Below are positions 22,764-31,563 of a stretch of DNA of 64,000 bases, in pieces. Below the pieces are notes generated by a model, which saw only the letters and a list, made by a program, of their open reading frames with translations, did not search any database and was not told where the DNA came from. Positions within the stretch are counted from its first letter, which is position 1; every line of letters begins with the position of its first letter. Position numbers and translations under genes: made by a program. The stretch comes from Nitrospirota bacterium (GTDB taxonomy: Bacteria > JACPQY01). The stretch is taken from the NCBI GenBank assembly GCA_016180645.1, contig JACPAV010000007.1, forward strand, positions 62,001 through 126,000. The letters run 5' to 3'.

Positions 22764-24359
22764 ATGATCACGCCACGCGAGAACCCGATTGAAGCTCGAC
22801 GACAGGCCATTCAGGCGGCGCTCGACGCAAGGAAGTCGGCCGCCGAGAGGAACCGCCTCGGTCAATTCGCGACTCCCAACGCCCTCGCGATCGAGATTGC
22901 CCGCTACGTTCGGTCCATTGCGGGCCGCCGTCTCCACGCGGTCCATTTCGCCGACCCCTCCGTCGGCACGGGCAGCTTCTACAGCGCCGTGCTCGCCGTT
23001 TTCGGCTCCGAGCAAATCGAGAACGCCGTCGGCGTCGAACTCGACCCCGGCTTCTGCGATGCCGCCCGCGACCTGTGGGCGGAAGCGGGCCTTGATGTGA
23101 TGCAGGGCGACTTTACCCGCATTGTCGCAAGTGCCGGTTGCCCGGTCGCACCTAACCTGATCCTCGCCAACCCGCCCTACGTCCGGCATCATCACTTGGA
23201 GCGCAAGGACAAGGAACGCCTGCAAGCCCTCACGCACCGGATGGCGGGTGTCGAGGTCAATGGCCTCGCGGGTCTATACGTTTACTTCCTTCTTCTCGCC
23301 ACGGCGTGGATGGAGGAAGGCGGCTATGCCGCGTGGCTTATCCCCTCCGAGTTCATGGACGTCAACTACGGCGCGGTGGTCAAGCGCTTCCTGACGGACC
23401 GCGTGGAGCTTCTCCGCGTTCATCGTTTTGACGCCGAAGATGTGCAGTTCGGCGACGCCTTGGTCTCATCCGTCGTCTTGGTGTTCCACAAGGCGCCACC
23501 GCCACGCGATCATGCCGTGGAGTTTACCTTCGGTGGCACGATCGCTGAGCCGCATGCCCGCGAATCCGTCACGCTGGACCGGCTGCGCGACTCACGCAAG
23601 TGGACCGCGTACCCCGAGCACGATCGGAATGACCGTCGCTCGTCCACGAACGGCGAAGGGCCAACGCTTGGTGACTTGTTTCGAATCCAGCGCGGTATCG
23701 CCACCGGTAACAACAAGTTCTTCGTCCTTGACCGGTCCGACGCGGCCAAACGCGGCCTACCGAAGAAGTTTCTACGCCCGATCCTCCCCAGCCCGCGCCA
23801 CCTCAAGGCGACGATCATCGATGCCGGCGAAGATGGCTACCCGCTGATTGACCCACAGTTCTGCGTTGTCGACTGCGAGCTGCCGGAGCATGTTGTTGCG
23901 GCCAAGTACCCGGCCCTTTGGGCATACCTGCAAACCGCCGAGGCGCTGGGGATCAAAGATGGCTATCTCGTCGGTAAGCGTTCGCCGTGGTACAGGCAGG
24001 AGCAACGGTTGCCTGCACCCTTCCTTTGCACCTACATGGGTCGGGGCGCCGAAGAAAAGCAACCATTTCGCTTCATCTGGAACCGCTCGGCTGCCATCGG
24101 GACAAACCTCTACCTCATGCTGTATCCACAGCGCACCCTCGCTGCGAAACTGCGGGCACAACCAGAGTGCGGCGCAGCGATCCACGATCTCTTGCGATGT
24201 GTCACCGGGCACGAGCTGCGCGGAGAGGGACGTGTCTACGGCGGTGGGCTCAACAAGATAGAGCCGAGTGAGTTGGGCCGCATTTCGGCGGCACCGTTCA
24301 TCGCGCGTTGGCCAGAGCTGAAGTCCGCTGTGCAGCGCCAGGTAGGGCTCTTCGGGTGA
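22764..24359 (+). CDS. N6-adenine DNA methyltransferase (Eco57I/type II class), partner of the XamI-like nuclease
   Basis: 531 aa from ATG 22764. Seen: SAM-binding motif I in [18 protein letters not shown] (about 60-77), catalytic NPPYVRHHH (about 138), and a long C-terminal target-recognition region with [16 protein letters not shown]. This is the gamma-class adenine methylase layout used by Eco57I/TaqI-like systems. It modifies the recognition site of the upstream nuclease. The methylase frame is intact while the nuclease is broken, which is the expected order of decay because a surviving methylase is harmless. Directly bracketed, together with the upstream HEPN-like gene, by long direct repeats. 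Confidence 0.88.
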   Translation: MITPRENPIEARRQAIQAALDARKSAAERNRLGQFATPNALAIEIARYVRSIAGRRLHAVHFADPSVGTGSFYSAVLAVFGSEQIENAVGVELDPGFCDAARDLWAEAGLDVMQGDFTRIVASAGCPVAPNLILANPPYVRHHHLERKDKERLQALTHRMAGVEVNGLAGLYVYFLLLATAWMEEGGYAAWLIPSEFMDVNYGAVVKRFLTDRVELLRVHRFDAEDVQFGDALVSSVVLVFHKAPPPRDHAVEFTFGGTIAEPHARESVTLDRLRDSRKWTAYPEHDRNDRRSSTNGEGPTLGDLFRIQRGIATGNNKFFVLDRSDAAKRGLPKKFLRPILPSPRHLKATIIDAGEDGYPLIDPQFCVVDCELPEHVVAAKYPALWAYLQTAEALGIKDGYLVGKRSPWYRQEQRLPAPFLCTYMGRGAEEKQPFRFIWNRSAAIGTNLYLMLYPQRTLAAKLRAQPECGAAIHDLLRCVTGHELRGEGRVYGGGLNKIEPSELGRISAAPFIARWPELKSAVQRQVGLFG

Positions 24360-24458
24360 CTCGCAGCAGAATCGGAGTGGGCACCCCCGGGGTGCCTAGC
24401 AACCGGTTGCGCGGATGGTCCGCTGCGCGGCCCGCCGGGTAGAGGAACCTCAGAGAGT

Positions 24459-24733
24459 CAATTGACACGGAATCAGCCTCCGGTAGAATCCGACGCATGG
24501 CTCCCATGACGATTCATTTCGTCGTCCCCGGAGCGAAGCGAATGGGGCGCTTGTCAGGCATGGACACCGCAACGGGGGCAATACGGGAATCAAATCGAAA
24601 ATATCGGTCGAGATCGCTGACATGATAATAGGCATCCGGCCTGCCCGCGCCCTTGGCAGGCGGGCAAAACTGCCCGAAAGCAGTCCCGATATCGCCTTGT
24701 CAGGGCAAAATGGCAAGTTAATCAATGGTTAGG
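24459..24733. repeat. Long direct repeat, copy B (275 bp)
   Basis: Second copy of 20808-21141 in the same orientation, sharing CAATTGACACGGAATCAGCC at the start, GGCTCCCATGACGATTCATT, TGTCAGGCATGGACACCGCA and the end ATCAATGGTTAGG. It lacks the extra 55 bases of copy A and has scattered substitutions. The two copies bracket 3.3 kb with the HEPN-like gene and the restriction-modification pair. Confidence 0.85.
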
Positions 24734-24749
24734 GGGCGAGACATACTCT

Positions 24750-25121
24750 ATGGATTACGTTGCCTTCCATAACAAGCAAGGCCGGCCTGTCGCATGGATT
24801 GGCGATAACCAGGACTACCCGTCAATCTTTCTGTTCAACGGTAAGCCTGTTGCGTGGATAGCCGATGACTGCGTCTATAGCTATTCCGGAAAGTACTTGG
24901 GTTGGCTCCAGGACGGATGGATACGGGACAGAAACGGTCACGCCGTGTTCTACACCGGCGAGGCTTCTGACGGTCCTGCCAAACCTGCTAGACAGGCTCG
25001 ACCTGCTCGCGGGGCTCGTGGTGCGCGACCCGCGCGTGGCGCGCCCGAGGCTCGACCAGCAAGACCTGCGCGCTCAACATCTTGGTCACCACTCAGCGAT
25101 GAGTCGTTCTTTGAGCAATAG
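24750..25121 (+). CDS. 4-fold beta-flower domain protein with Pro-Ala-Arg-rich tail
   Basis: 123 aa. Residues 1-68 contain four related strands-turn units (VAFHNKQGRPVAWIGD, IFLFNGKPVAWIAD, VYSYSGKYLGWLQD, WIRDRNGHAVFY), the layout of the 4-fold beta-flower family. Residues about 76-108 are a PAR-rich repeat (PARQARPARGARGARPARGA and so on), followed by WSPLSDESFFEQ; this tail plan recurs in the family. Function unknown. Begins 17 nt after direct repeat B and ends 10 nt before an attC-like site, so it looks like a gene cassette. Confidence 0.75.
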   Translation: MDYVAFHNKQGRPVAWIGDNQDYPSIFLFNGKPVAWIADDCVYSYSGKYLGWLQDGWIRDRNGHAVFYTGEASDGPAKPARQARPARGARGARPARGAPEARPARPARSTSWSPLSDESFFEQ

Positions 25122-25129
25122 CGGCGCGC

Positions 25130-25183
25130 CCCCTAACAATTCATTCAAGCCGACGCCGCTTCGTGCCGCGGCTGATGCCGGAC
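25130..25183 (+). other. Integron attC-like site 1 (left half clear, right end degraded)
   Basis: CCCTAACAATTCATTCAAGC then CGACGCCGCTTCGTGCCGCG then GCTGATGCCG. The start CCTAAC matches the R'' core of attC sites, and TTCAAGCCGACGCCGCTTCG is a very common attC left half in environmental cassettes; AGCCG pairs with CGGCT. The expected right core GTTRGGC is missing (the sequence runs into GGACCTTTCCCC). Confidence 0.5.
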
Positions 25184-25209
25184 CTTTCCCCTGAAAGACG
25201 CAAAGCGCC

Positions 25210-25833
25210 ATGTCGTTCTATAAGGCCAGCGACACGAGCAATTTCGTAATCTCCTTTACACGTGACCCGAAAGGAGATTTCAGCGCGTTCGCGAAGGGCT
25301 ACACACGCGCGGCAAATCGTTTGGCGGCGGCACTGCTCGGGGGTCCGAGGTTCCCTGACTATGAAGCGTACCCCGTTGTTTTCTTGTATAGGCACGCGCT
25401 CGAACTGTCGCTAAAGCACATTATCTACGGTGGAGCCGAACTCGCAGCGTACCGGTGCATGGATGAAATAAACGAACAGTTGCAGATCAACCATAACCTT
25501 GCTGAGCTTTCGCGGGTAGCCGGCAAGGTGCTTTCGCTCCTCTTTCCGAATGACGAGATGCTCAACCGTGTCAATGCAACTGTGGCAGCGATTTGCGCCG
25601 ACTGGTCCAAGATAGACCCCGGCTCCTTTGCGTACCGATATCCCATAGTCACGAAGGGCCTACCCACTACAGAACGAAATCAAACTGTGAGCCTGCGCGC
25701 GCTCTCAACCCATATGGCAGCTGTCCTGGAAGATCTCGACACTGTTCAGTTTGGTCTTGATATGGAAACTTACAAGGCGCAGGAACTGTACGGAATTCTT
25801 GAGCAGTTCGTTCCATCCGGCCGTGCACATTGA
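25210..25833 (+). CDS. Hypothetical protein, HEPN-like
   Basis: 207 aa, mostly helical, with YPVVFLYRHALELSLKHIIY at about residues 56-75, a segment common in uncharacterised HEPN-type proteins of gene cassettes and genomic islands. No catalytic R-x(4-6)-H with confidence. The gene starts 27 nt after attC-like site 1 and ends 10 nt before attC-like site 2, occupying exactly the space of one cassette. GC content is lower than in housekeeping genes. Function unknown; a defence or toxin role is only a guess from context. Confidence 0.6.
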   Translation: MSFYKASDTSNFVISFTRDPKGDFSAFAKGYTRAANRLAAALLGGPRFPDYEAYPVVFLYRHALELSLKHIIYGGAELAAYRCMDEINEQLQINHNLAELSRVAGKVLSLLFPNDEMLNRVNATVAAICADWSKIDPGSFAYRYPIVTKGLPTTERNQTVSLRALSTHMAAVLEDLDTVQFGLDMETYKAQELYGILEQFVPSGRAH

Positions 25834-25842
25834 CAGCTTGTA

Positions 25843-25914
25843 GGCCAACAACGCACTTCAGCCGACGTCGCGCTCGCTGCGCTCGCGCACCGCGGCTGAG
25901 CGCGGGCATTGGGC
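25843..25914 (+). other. Integron attC-like site 2
   Basis: Starts GGCCAACAACGCACTTCAGC, then CGACGTCGCGCTCGCTGCGC, and closes with CCGCGGCTGAGCGCGGGCAT and TGGGC. TCAGCCG and CGGCTGA form a perfect 7-bp inner arm; GCCAAC and the final ATTGGGC correspond to the outer R'' and R' boxes, although R' has A in place of the G needed at the crossover. The overall plan and size (72 bp) are those of an attC site. Confidence 0.6.
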
Positions 25915-25949
25915 GGACATGAACAACACCAACTGGGATTGAGGCGGCT

Positions 25950-27094
25950 GTGATCCAACTCTACCAAGCCGGCGGCGCGGGCGACTTCGCCATCCTCCAA
26001 GATGCCTGGACTCATGAACAGTGTCGACTTCTCTTCGAGAACGCGGGGCGTCTTCTTAATGAACGCGTGCACTCGCGAGCCGCCGAGCTCCTACGAGCCG
26101 TACCGTTTCGAGTCGCTGATGCAACGAACCATTTCAATGATGAGTTCTCGCTACTGCACGCTGTCGTACCGCTTGCGGAATATGAGCAGCTTCGCCGTGG
26201 GCAGGACGACCCGGTTAATCGGCAGGCGGTACGACAGATCGCCGCCGTATTGTCCGAACTCGGAACGCCGATCCGGTTCATAGCAATCGAACTAGCCTTG
26301 GAAGCGCCAGTGCATCCGGCCACGCGGGCCGGTGGCGGTCTGAAGCAATCGGAGGTCAACAAGCTCGTATCGAGGTACATCGGCGTCTCGGGGGGCTACC
26401 TGGGTGATTTCTCGTATCGAAGCCACCATGAGTTCTACATCGAGCTGGATCTCGATATTGACCCCTACAACTACGATGGGACCACCCGCGAACGATTCAC
26501 CAGGTTCTGAGCGAGAGCTCGCCCGTGGTACAGGCCAAGATCCTCGAAGGCGTCTTGGCTCGCTTCCCAGTTAGCAGCTCCGAATTTCGTACATCGGACA
26601 GGGCTGCGGAGATTCGACGCTGGATCGCGCGTCTCCGCTCTGGCCCCGAGGTCGAACAGCCGACCCTGCGGATCACCAGCGAGGTGGTGGAACGCGCTTT
26701 GTTGGATGCCCAACAGCTCGTTCGCGCCACCGGAGCTACTAGTGGGGTGGATAGGCTCCACACCGCGCTTCACGGCTATCTCCGCGTAGTCTGCGGTGAC
26801 GCGAATATCAAGGTCGACGGTGATGCGTCGCTGACCGACCTCTTCAAGCAGCTACGGGAGAGACATCCAGCCTTTCGCGATCTTGGCCCCCGGAGCGGCG
26901 ACATCCTTCGAGTTCTCAGGGCGCTGGGGAGCATTCTTGACACACTGAATCCCTTACGAAACAAGGCCAGCCTCGCGCACCCAAATCCAGTGCTCCTTCC
27001 CGGGCCCGAGGCGATGCTGGCCATCAACGCGGCCCTCTCAATCCTGCACTACGTTGATGAAAAGGTGCACCGTAATGCAACTGGAAGCAGCTAG
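25950..27094 (+). pseudogene. Abortive-infection (Abi_C) family gene broken by a frameshift
   Basis: Two overlapping frames form one protein: 25950-26510 (GTG start, 186 aa, ending FTRF) and 26525-27094 (189 aa). Around 26498-26512 the sequence can be read as ...TTRERFTR in one frame or HQVLSESSPVVQAKI in the other, so a one-base change splits the gene. The second part contains LNPLRNKASLAHPNPVL, the R-N-x(5)-H motif typical of the Abi_C domain (PF14355), a HEPN-type nuclease module; the first part resembles AbiJ-type N-terminal domains (KLVSRYIGVSGGYLGDFSYR). If intact it would be a phage-defence gene. Last gene of the accessory region. Confidence 0.7.
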
Positions 27095-27256
27095 CTCTTG
27101 GTGCCACGGTCTTGGTGCCTGGCATGACTTATTGACTTATTTGAACGCGTGAGACCGTCCCTCGTGCTGGTGGGCAGATTAAAGCCAAGCATCAATGCAG
27201 TCTTGACCATGTAGTCCGGCTACGGCCGGAGTTGACCTGGTTTCGGGGACGCTGCT

Positions 27257-28228
27257 CTACACCATGTGGCAGGCGGCCCAGTGGCTCGGGCGGACCTCGC
27301 GCCAGGCGGGCATCTCGCGGGAACATATCTCCTTCTTGATCGGACAACGCGGTTCAAAGGGGCAGCCCTTCGGTAGGTTGTAGGGACTGGGCACGTCGCC
27401 CTTGATCGGCTCCGCGCCGTCGTGAAGACTCAGCGTCAGCCCCGGAACGGAATTGAGAAGCGCCTGCGTGTAGGGATGCTGGGGATTGTTGTAGAGCTCC
27501 ATTGAGGGCGCCAGCTCGATCATGAAACCGAGATACATCACGGCCACGCGATGGCTGACGTACGTGACCACGCGCAAATCGTGTGAGATGAAGAGGTACG
27601 AAAGTTTCAGCTTCTCTTGGAGCTCGATGAACAGGTTGATGATCTGGGCTTGAATGGAAAGATCGAGTGCCGAGACCGGTTCGTCCGCGATGACGAGCCG
27701 GGGCGACACCGAGAGCGCCCTCGCGATGCACACGCGCTGCCGTTGACCGCCGCTCATCTCGTGCGGGTAGGCCCTGAGCAGGGCCTCCGAGAGGCCCGCC
27801 ATTCGCATGAGCTCGACCGTCCGCTCCCGGACCTCTTTCCCCTTGGCGAGATGGTGAACCTTTATTCCTTCCGAAATGGTCCCCTCAACATTGATACGGG
27901 GGTTGAGCGATGCGAAGGGATCCTGGAAGATGACCTGCACGCTCCGGCGGTAGGCCTTGAGGTCATGGGCCGACATGTGGATGCTCACCGGCTTGCCGTC
28001 GAATCGAATGGTTCCGCCATCGTGGGCGAGTAGAAGAAGAACGGTGCGGGCGAGGGTTGTCTTCCCGCAACCGCTTTCGCCGACGAGTCCGAGTGTCTCG
28101 CCGGGGAAGATTTCAAAGGTGACTCCGTTCAAGGCAAAAACCTTGCGCTTGGAGACGCTAAAGAACCCCTTCCTGGACTCGTACCCCTTGCGGAGTTCAT
28201 CAATTTTCAGGAGGGCGGAATCACTCAT
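27257..28228 (-). CDS. oppF: Oligopeptide/dipeptide ABC transporter ATPase (OppF/DppF type)
   Basis: 323 aa. Walker A GESGCGKTT (about 49-57), Q-loop FQDPFASLNP, signature SGGQRQR, Walker B RLVIADEP, and the C-terminal oligopeptide-binding extension with the Cys cluster CPFEPRCPIKKEIC (about 289-302), which in OppD/F-type ATPases can hold an iron-sulfur cluster. Second gene of a leftward pair; its ATG overlaps the end of the OppD-like gene by 8 nt. No permease or binding-protein genes are within the window, so they lie elsewhere or the pair is an orphan. Confidence 0.93.
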   Translation of the reverse strand: MSDSALLKIDELRKGYESRKGFFSVSKRKVFALNGVTFEIFPGETLGLVGESGCGKTTLARTVLLLLAHDGGTIRFDGKPVSIHMSAHDLKAYRRSVQVIFQDPFASLNPRINVEGTISEGIKVHHLAKGKEVRERTVELMRMAGLSEALLRAYPHEMSGGQRQRVCIARALSVSPRLVIADEPVSALDLSIQAQIINLFIELQEKLKLSYLFISHDLRVVTYVSHRVAVMYLGFMIELAPSMELYNNPQHPYTQALLNSVPGLTLSLHDGAEPIKGDVPSPYNLPKGCPFEPRCPIKKEICSREMPAWREVRPSHWAACHMV

Positions 28229-29276
28229 AGAGGTAACACTTTACAACGCGTCCGTCGGCCTGCCGGACATCGTGCGGCTCCGATTGGCGGCAGATATCCA
28301 TGACGCGTGAGCACCGGTCGGCGAATCGGCAGCGGTTCCCGCCTTCCCAACGCAACGGGACCGATCCGGGAATCGGATTGAGCTTCTTCTTGTGCCCGTC
28401 CTTGAAAATCTGCGGTTCTGAGGCCAGGAGTCCCATGGTGTAGGGGTGAAGGGGATTCGAAAAGATCTCCTGGACGTTGCCTTGCTCCACGATTTGTCCG
28501 AGGTACATCACGGCAAGCCGATCGCAGGTTTCCTCGACTATGCCCATGTTGTGCGTGATGAGCAGCATGGCCATGCCCGTCTCTTTCTGGAGCCGGTTCA
28601 GGAGCTGGAGAATCTGCGCCTGTATTGTCACATCGAGCGCCGTGGTAGGTTCGTCGGCGATCAGGAGCTTGGGATTGAGGGCGAGCGCCATTGCAATCAT
28701 GGCCCTTTGTCGCATTCCCCCGGATAGCTGGTGCGGATATTCGTCGAATCGATCATCCGGTGCCGGGATGCCGACTTTCTTGAGAAGCTCGATGCCCATC
28801 TTCCGCGCTTCGCGCTTGGAAATCGATTGATGGGCCAGGATGCCTTCGGCGATCTGGTAGCCGATGGTGAGGACGGGGTTCAGGGCGGTCATCGGCTCCT
28901 GGAAAATCATGGCGATTTCTTTGCCCCGAATGGTTCGAATCTCTCTCCGGCCGAACGACAGGAGGTCGCGCCCTTCAAAGTAGATCCCTTTCGCGCGCAC
29001 TTCGGCGGGCGGTTCCTGAAGGAGGCGCAACGTCGAAAGGGCCGTAACCGTCTTGCCGCATCCGCTCTCGCCCACCAGGCCCAGCGTCTCGCCTTTGCGG
29101 AGGGTGAGGTTCAGATTGAAGACGGCGTTGTGGACGCCCCCGCCGGGCGATCGGAAGGAAATATGGAGGCCTCGGATTTCGAGAAGATCACCGGAAGCGC
29201 CCGGTGATGGGGTGGGGTGTTGGCTCGGATCAGGAGCGATCGCCAATGGCATCGGATTTCGAATGTCTTGCGCCAA
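28221..29276 (-). CDS. oppD: Oligopeptide/dipeptide ABC transporter ATPase (OppD/DppD type)
   Basis: 351 aa from a TTG start; an ATG eight codons in (start of MPLAIAPDP) is an alternative. Walker A GESGCGKTV, FQEPMTALNPV, signature LSGGMRQR, Walker B LLIADEPTTALD, and the C-terminal Cys-containing extension (CRFADRCSRVMDIC). Energises peptide import together with OppF; the two genes overlap. A strong hairpin (29280-29318) sits right at the start, before the first codon. Confidence 0.92.
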   Translation of the reverse strand: MAQDIRNPMPLAIAPDPSQHPTPSPGASGDLLEIRGLHISFRSPGGGVHNAVFNLNLTLRKGETLGLVGESGCGKTVTALSTLRLLQEPPAEVRAKGIYFEGRDLLSFGRREIRTIRGKEIAMIFQEPMTALNPVLTIGYQIAEGILAHQSISKREARKMGIELLKKVGIPAPDDRFDEYPHQLSGGMRQRAMIAMALALNPKLLIADEPTTALDVTIQAQILQLLNRLQKETGMAMLLITHNMGIVEETCDRLAVMYLGQIVEQGNVQEIFSNPLHPYTMGLLASEPQIFKDGHKKKLNPIPGSVPLRWEGGNRCRFADRCSRVMDICRQSEPHDVRQADGRVVKCYLYE

Positions 29277-29279
29277 TAG

Positions 29280-29318
29280 AGGCCGAGCTTCGATAGCCGC
29301 TATCGAGGTTCGGCCTCG
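29280..29318. repeat. 18-bp stem hairpin upstream of oppD
   Basis: GAGGCCGAGCTTCGATAG, loop CCG, CTATCGAGGTTCGGCCTC: 16 of 18 positions pair as Watson-Crick and two as G-U in RNA. The TTCGATAG/CTATCGAGG core resembles the hairpin at 18717-18745. Depending on where transcription starts it would lie in the oppD leader or act as an end signal between oppD and the divergent/adjacent slt gene. Confidence 0.55.
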
Positions 29319-29357
29319 GAGACCAAGCAGGAGATGAGAACATTTGTGTCGATTGCC

Positions 29358-31502
29358 CTAGTCATAGGATACGACGGGCGGCTCATCCTTGTACAGCCAC
29401 GAATAGACTTGGTAAGAGGAGAGCACTTTCTTCACGTAGTCGTGCGTCTCCCGATAGGGAATGAACTCTGCAAATTCGGCGTCGTCCCGGTAGGTCCGTT
29501 CGGCCATCCATCGTTTGACGTTGCCCGGACCCGCATTGTACGCGGCCAGCGCCAGAATCACGCTCCCGTCGTATTGATCGAGCAAATCCTTGAAGTGCGT
29601 CACCCCGAGCTTCACGTTGAAGTACGGATCGAACAGGTCCTCCTTGTTCATGAACGTCATTCCGGTTTGATTCTGAACGATCCGGGCGGTGGAGGGAATG
29701 AGCTGCATGAGTCCGCGTGCGTTGGCGGAGGAGGTGATTTTCGGGTTGAACGTGCTCTCCTGGCGGATGAGGGCATAGAGCAGGTTGGGATCGACCTTCT
29801 CCTTTTCGGCCATGTAGGAGACGAACTGCCGGTACCCCCGCGGATACAGGAGCGGCCAAATTTCATCGCAGGGGAGCATGCTGGGCTGGAGCGGGACAGA
29901 GAATCGCCGCCGTCCGTCGCTGATCACTGTCGCGTACTGCTTGATGCCCACGAGTTCCTGATAGGCAAGGTAGACGGCGCTGGGATCGTTCTTGCTCTCT
30001 AAGAGGCCTTGAAGCTCCATGCGGGCCAGCTCTTCGAGGCCGATTCGGGCCATGCGGCTGGCGCGATCCAAATAGCGCGTAGCGGCGGGCGACTTGTTCA
30101 GGTAGCAGGAGTCCTCGGCGGAGGCGCCGCGCATCGCCGATCGGGCGAAGGAAGGTCGTTCCGGGCCCGACACCTTGGCGATCCGGGAGTCGCCCACGAC
30201 CTGCTCGATGAGATACGCGTAGTAGCTGAGGGGATAGTTTTGCAGGACTTCCTGGTAAAAGTAGTGAGCCATGTTGCGGTCGCCCATCCATTCGGACAAG
30301 CGCCCGAGCCAGTAGACCGCCGCCGGGGCCTGCCACCAATTCTCTCCCGGCGTCTTGATTTGAAGCAGCAGCTCCCTCGCCGGGTAGTACTCGCCGCCGT
30401 TCAGTTGTTCGAGAGCGGCGCGCCAGCGGTATTCGGTTCTCCGGTTGCTCACGTCCGGATCCTGCGCCAGGCGGAGATACATCGGCCCAAGTTCATCCGA
30501 AGCATCGGGCCGCTTCTTGAGGCTCTGGACGAGCGCTTCCGCCGCGCGGGCCTTCAACTCGCCGGTGGCCGGATGCTCCAAGAGTTCGCGCAGAAGGCCG
30601 TGTGCCCGTTCATACCATTTTTTCTGGATGTAGGCGCGGGCCAGACCGAGTTGAGCCTCCGCTTCGAGGAAGTCGACCGAGACCAGCCTCTGGAACGCCT
30701 GAATCGCCGCGTCGGATTTTTCCTGGGCGAGATAGATCTGGCCGAGTTTCAGATCGAGGTACTTTTTCTGGCTGGGGTCCAGCCCGCCCCGCTGGTTGAG
30801 CGTGCGGATCTCAGAGAGGGCTTTCGAGTACTGTTCCTCCCGAACGAGCACGTCCACACGGGCGATCGAATCGCGAAGCGTCCACCGGGAACGGAATTCC
30901 TTGAGCAGCGGCTTGTTGCGCTGAACTTCCGACCACGCTTGGTCGGCCTCGGAGCGATGGGGGAATCCCCGATACAGGTCGAGAAAAATCGGCAGGGCGC
31001 TTTCATGGCCCGCGGAAAGGTGGATGCGAAAGAGCCGATAGAAATAGAGAGGCTTCTGCTCGTTGTCGTCCCCGAGGAGGCTGTGGTAGATCGGATCGGC
31101 TTGCTTGTAGTTTCCCGACTGATAATACGCGTTGGCCATGGCCGCGCGATGGGCGCGGGCCAGGGGAAAATCCGGGTATTCGTCCAGGAGTTCCTTGTAG
31201 GTTTCCACGGCCTCCTGCCATTGGCCGAGCCGTTCCCGCGAGCGCGCCGCGAGGTGGAGCGTGTAGTCCCGGAGCCAGTAGGACCGGTCTTCAAGCAGAA
31301 ATTGAAGCGAGCGGAGGGTCTCCGAATAGCGGCCCCGTTTGTACGCCTGGTAGGCACGGACAAAAGTGAGGTCTTGATCGGGGAGCGTTCGCTCCCATCC
31401 GGGAATAGACCGGCTAGAGGAGTAGGCTGCTGCTCCAGTCCGTTGGAGCGGCGAGGCCAGAATCAGAACACCGGCCAGAACGGCCTCGATAGTCATCCAC
31501 AT
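29358..31502 (-). CDS. slt: Soluble lytic murein transglycosylase (Slt-like)
   Basis: 714 aa. N-terminal signal sequence (about 1-24), a long superhelical region of TPR-like helices (about 45-510) and a C-terminal SLT/lysozyme-like domain (about 560-700). Catalytic Glu582 in LIRQESTFNP, followed by ARGLMQLIPSTA and LALAAYNAGPGNVKRW, the canonical motifs. Cleaves the MurNAc-GlcNAc bond in peptidoglycan to give anhydro-MurNAc. Same domain plan as E. coli Slt70. Stands alone between oppD and the biotinyl-domain gene, all leftward. Confidence 0.94.
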   Translation of the reverse strand: MWMTIEAVLAGVLILASPLQRTGAAAYSSSRSIPGWERTLPDQDLTFVRAYQAYKRGRYSETLRSLQFLLEDRSYWLRDYTLHLAARSRERLGQWQEAVETYKELLDEYPDFPLARAHRAAMANAYYQSGNYKQADPIYHSLLGDDNEQKPLYFYRLFRIHLSAGHESALPIFLDLYRGFPHRSEADQAWSEVQRNKPLLKEFRSRWTLRDSIARVDVLVREEQYSKALSEIRTLNQRGGLDPSQKKYLDLKLGQIYLAQEKSDAAIQAFQRLVSVDFLEAEAQLGLARAYIQKKWYERAHGLLRELLEHPATGELKARAAEALVQSLKKRPDASDELGPMYLRLAQDPDVSNRRTEYRWRAALEQLNGGEYYPARELLLQIKTPGENWWQAPAAVYWLGRLSEWMGDRNMAHYFYQEVLQNYPLSYYAYLIEQVVGDSRIAKVSGPERPSFARSAMRGASAEDSCYLNKSPAATRYLDRASRMARIGLEELARMELQGLLESKNDPSAVYLAYQELVGIKQYATVISDGRRRFSVPLQPSMLPCDEIWPLLYPRGYRQFVSYMAEKEKVDPNLLYALIRQESTFNPKITSSANARGLMQLIPSTARIVQNQTGMTFMNKEDLFDPYFNVKLGVTHFKDLLDQYDGSVILALAAYNAGPGNVKRWMAERTYRDDAEFAEFIPYRETHDYVKKVLSSYQVYSWLYKDEPPVVSYD

Positions 31503-31563
31503 CCGTAGTCAAGATAGTCTAGCAGGATGAGCCGGGTTTTTCAACTGGAAATGGGGGGGGGGC

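Noticed and set aside
26490-26530. Programmed frameshift in the Abi_C gene
   Set aside because: No slippery heptamer or downstream structure was evident; ordinary indel is simpler.
30009-31508. 499-codon open frame on the plus strand, antisense to slt
   Set aside because: Mirror of the slt coding frame in GC-rich DNA; the translated sequence has no domain or start signal, while the minus strand carries a complete lytic transglycosylase.
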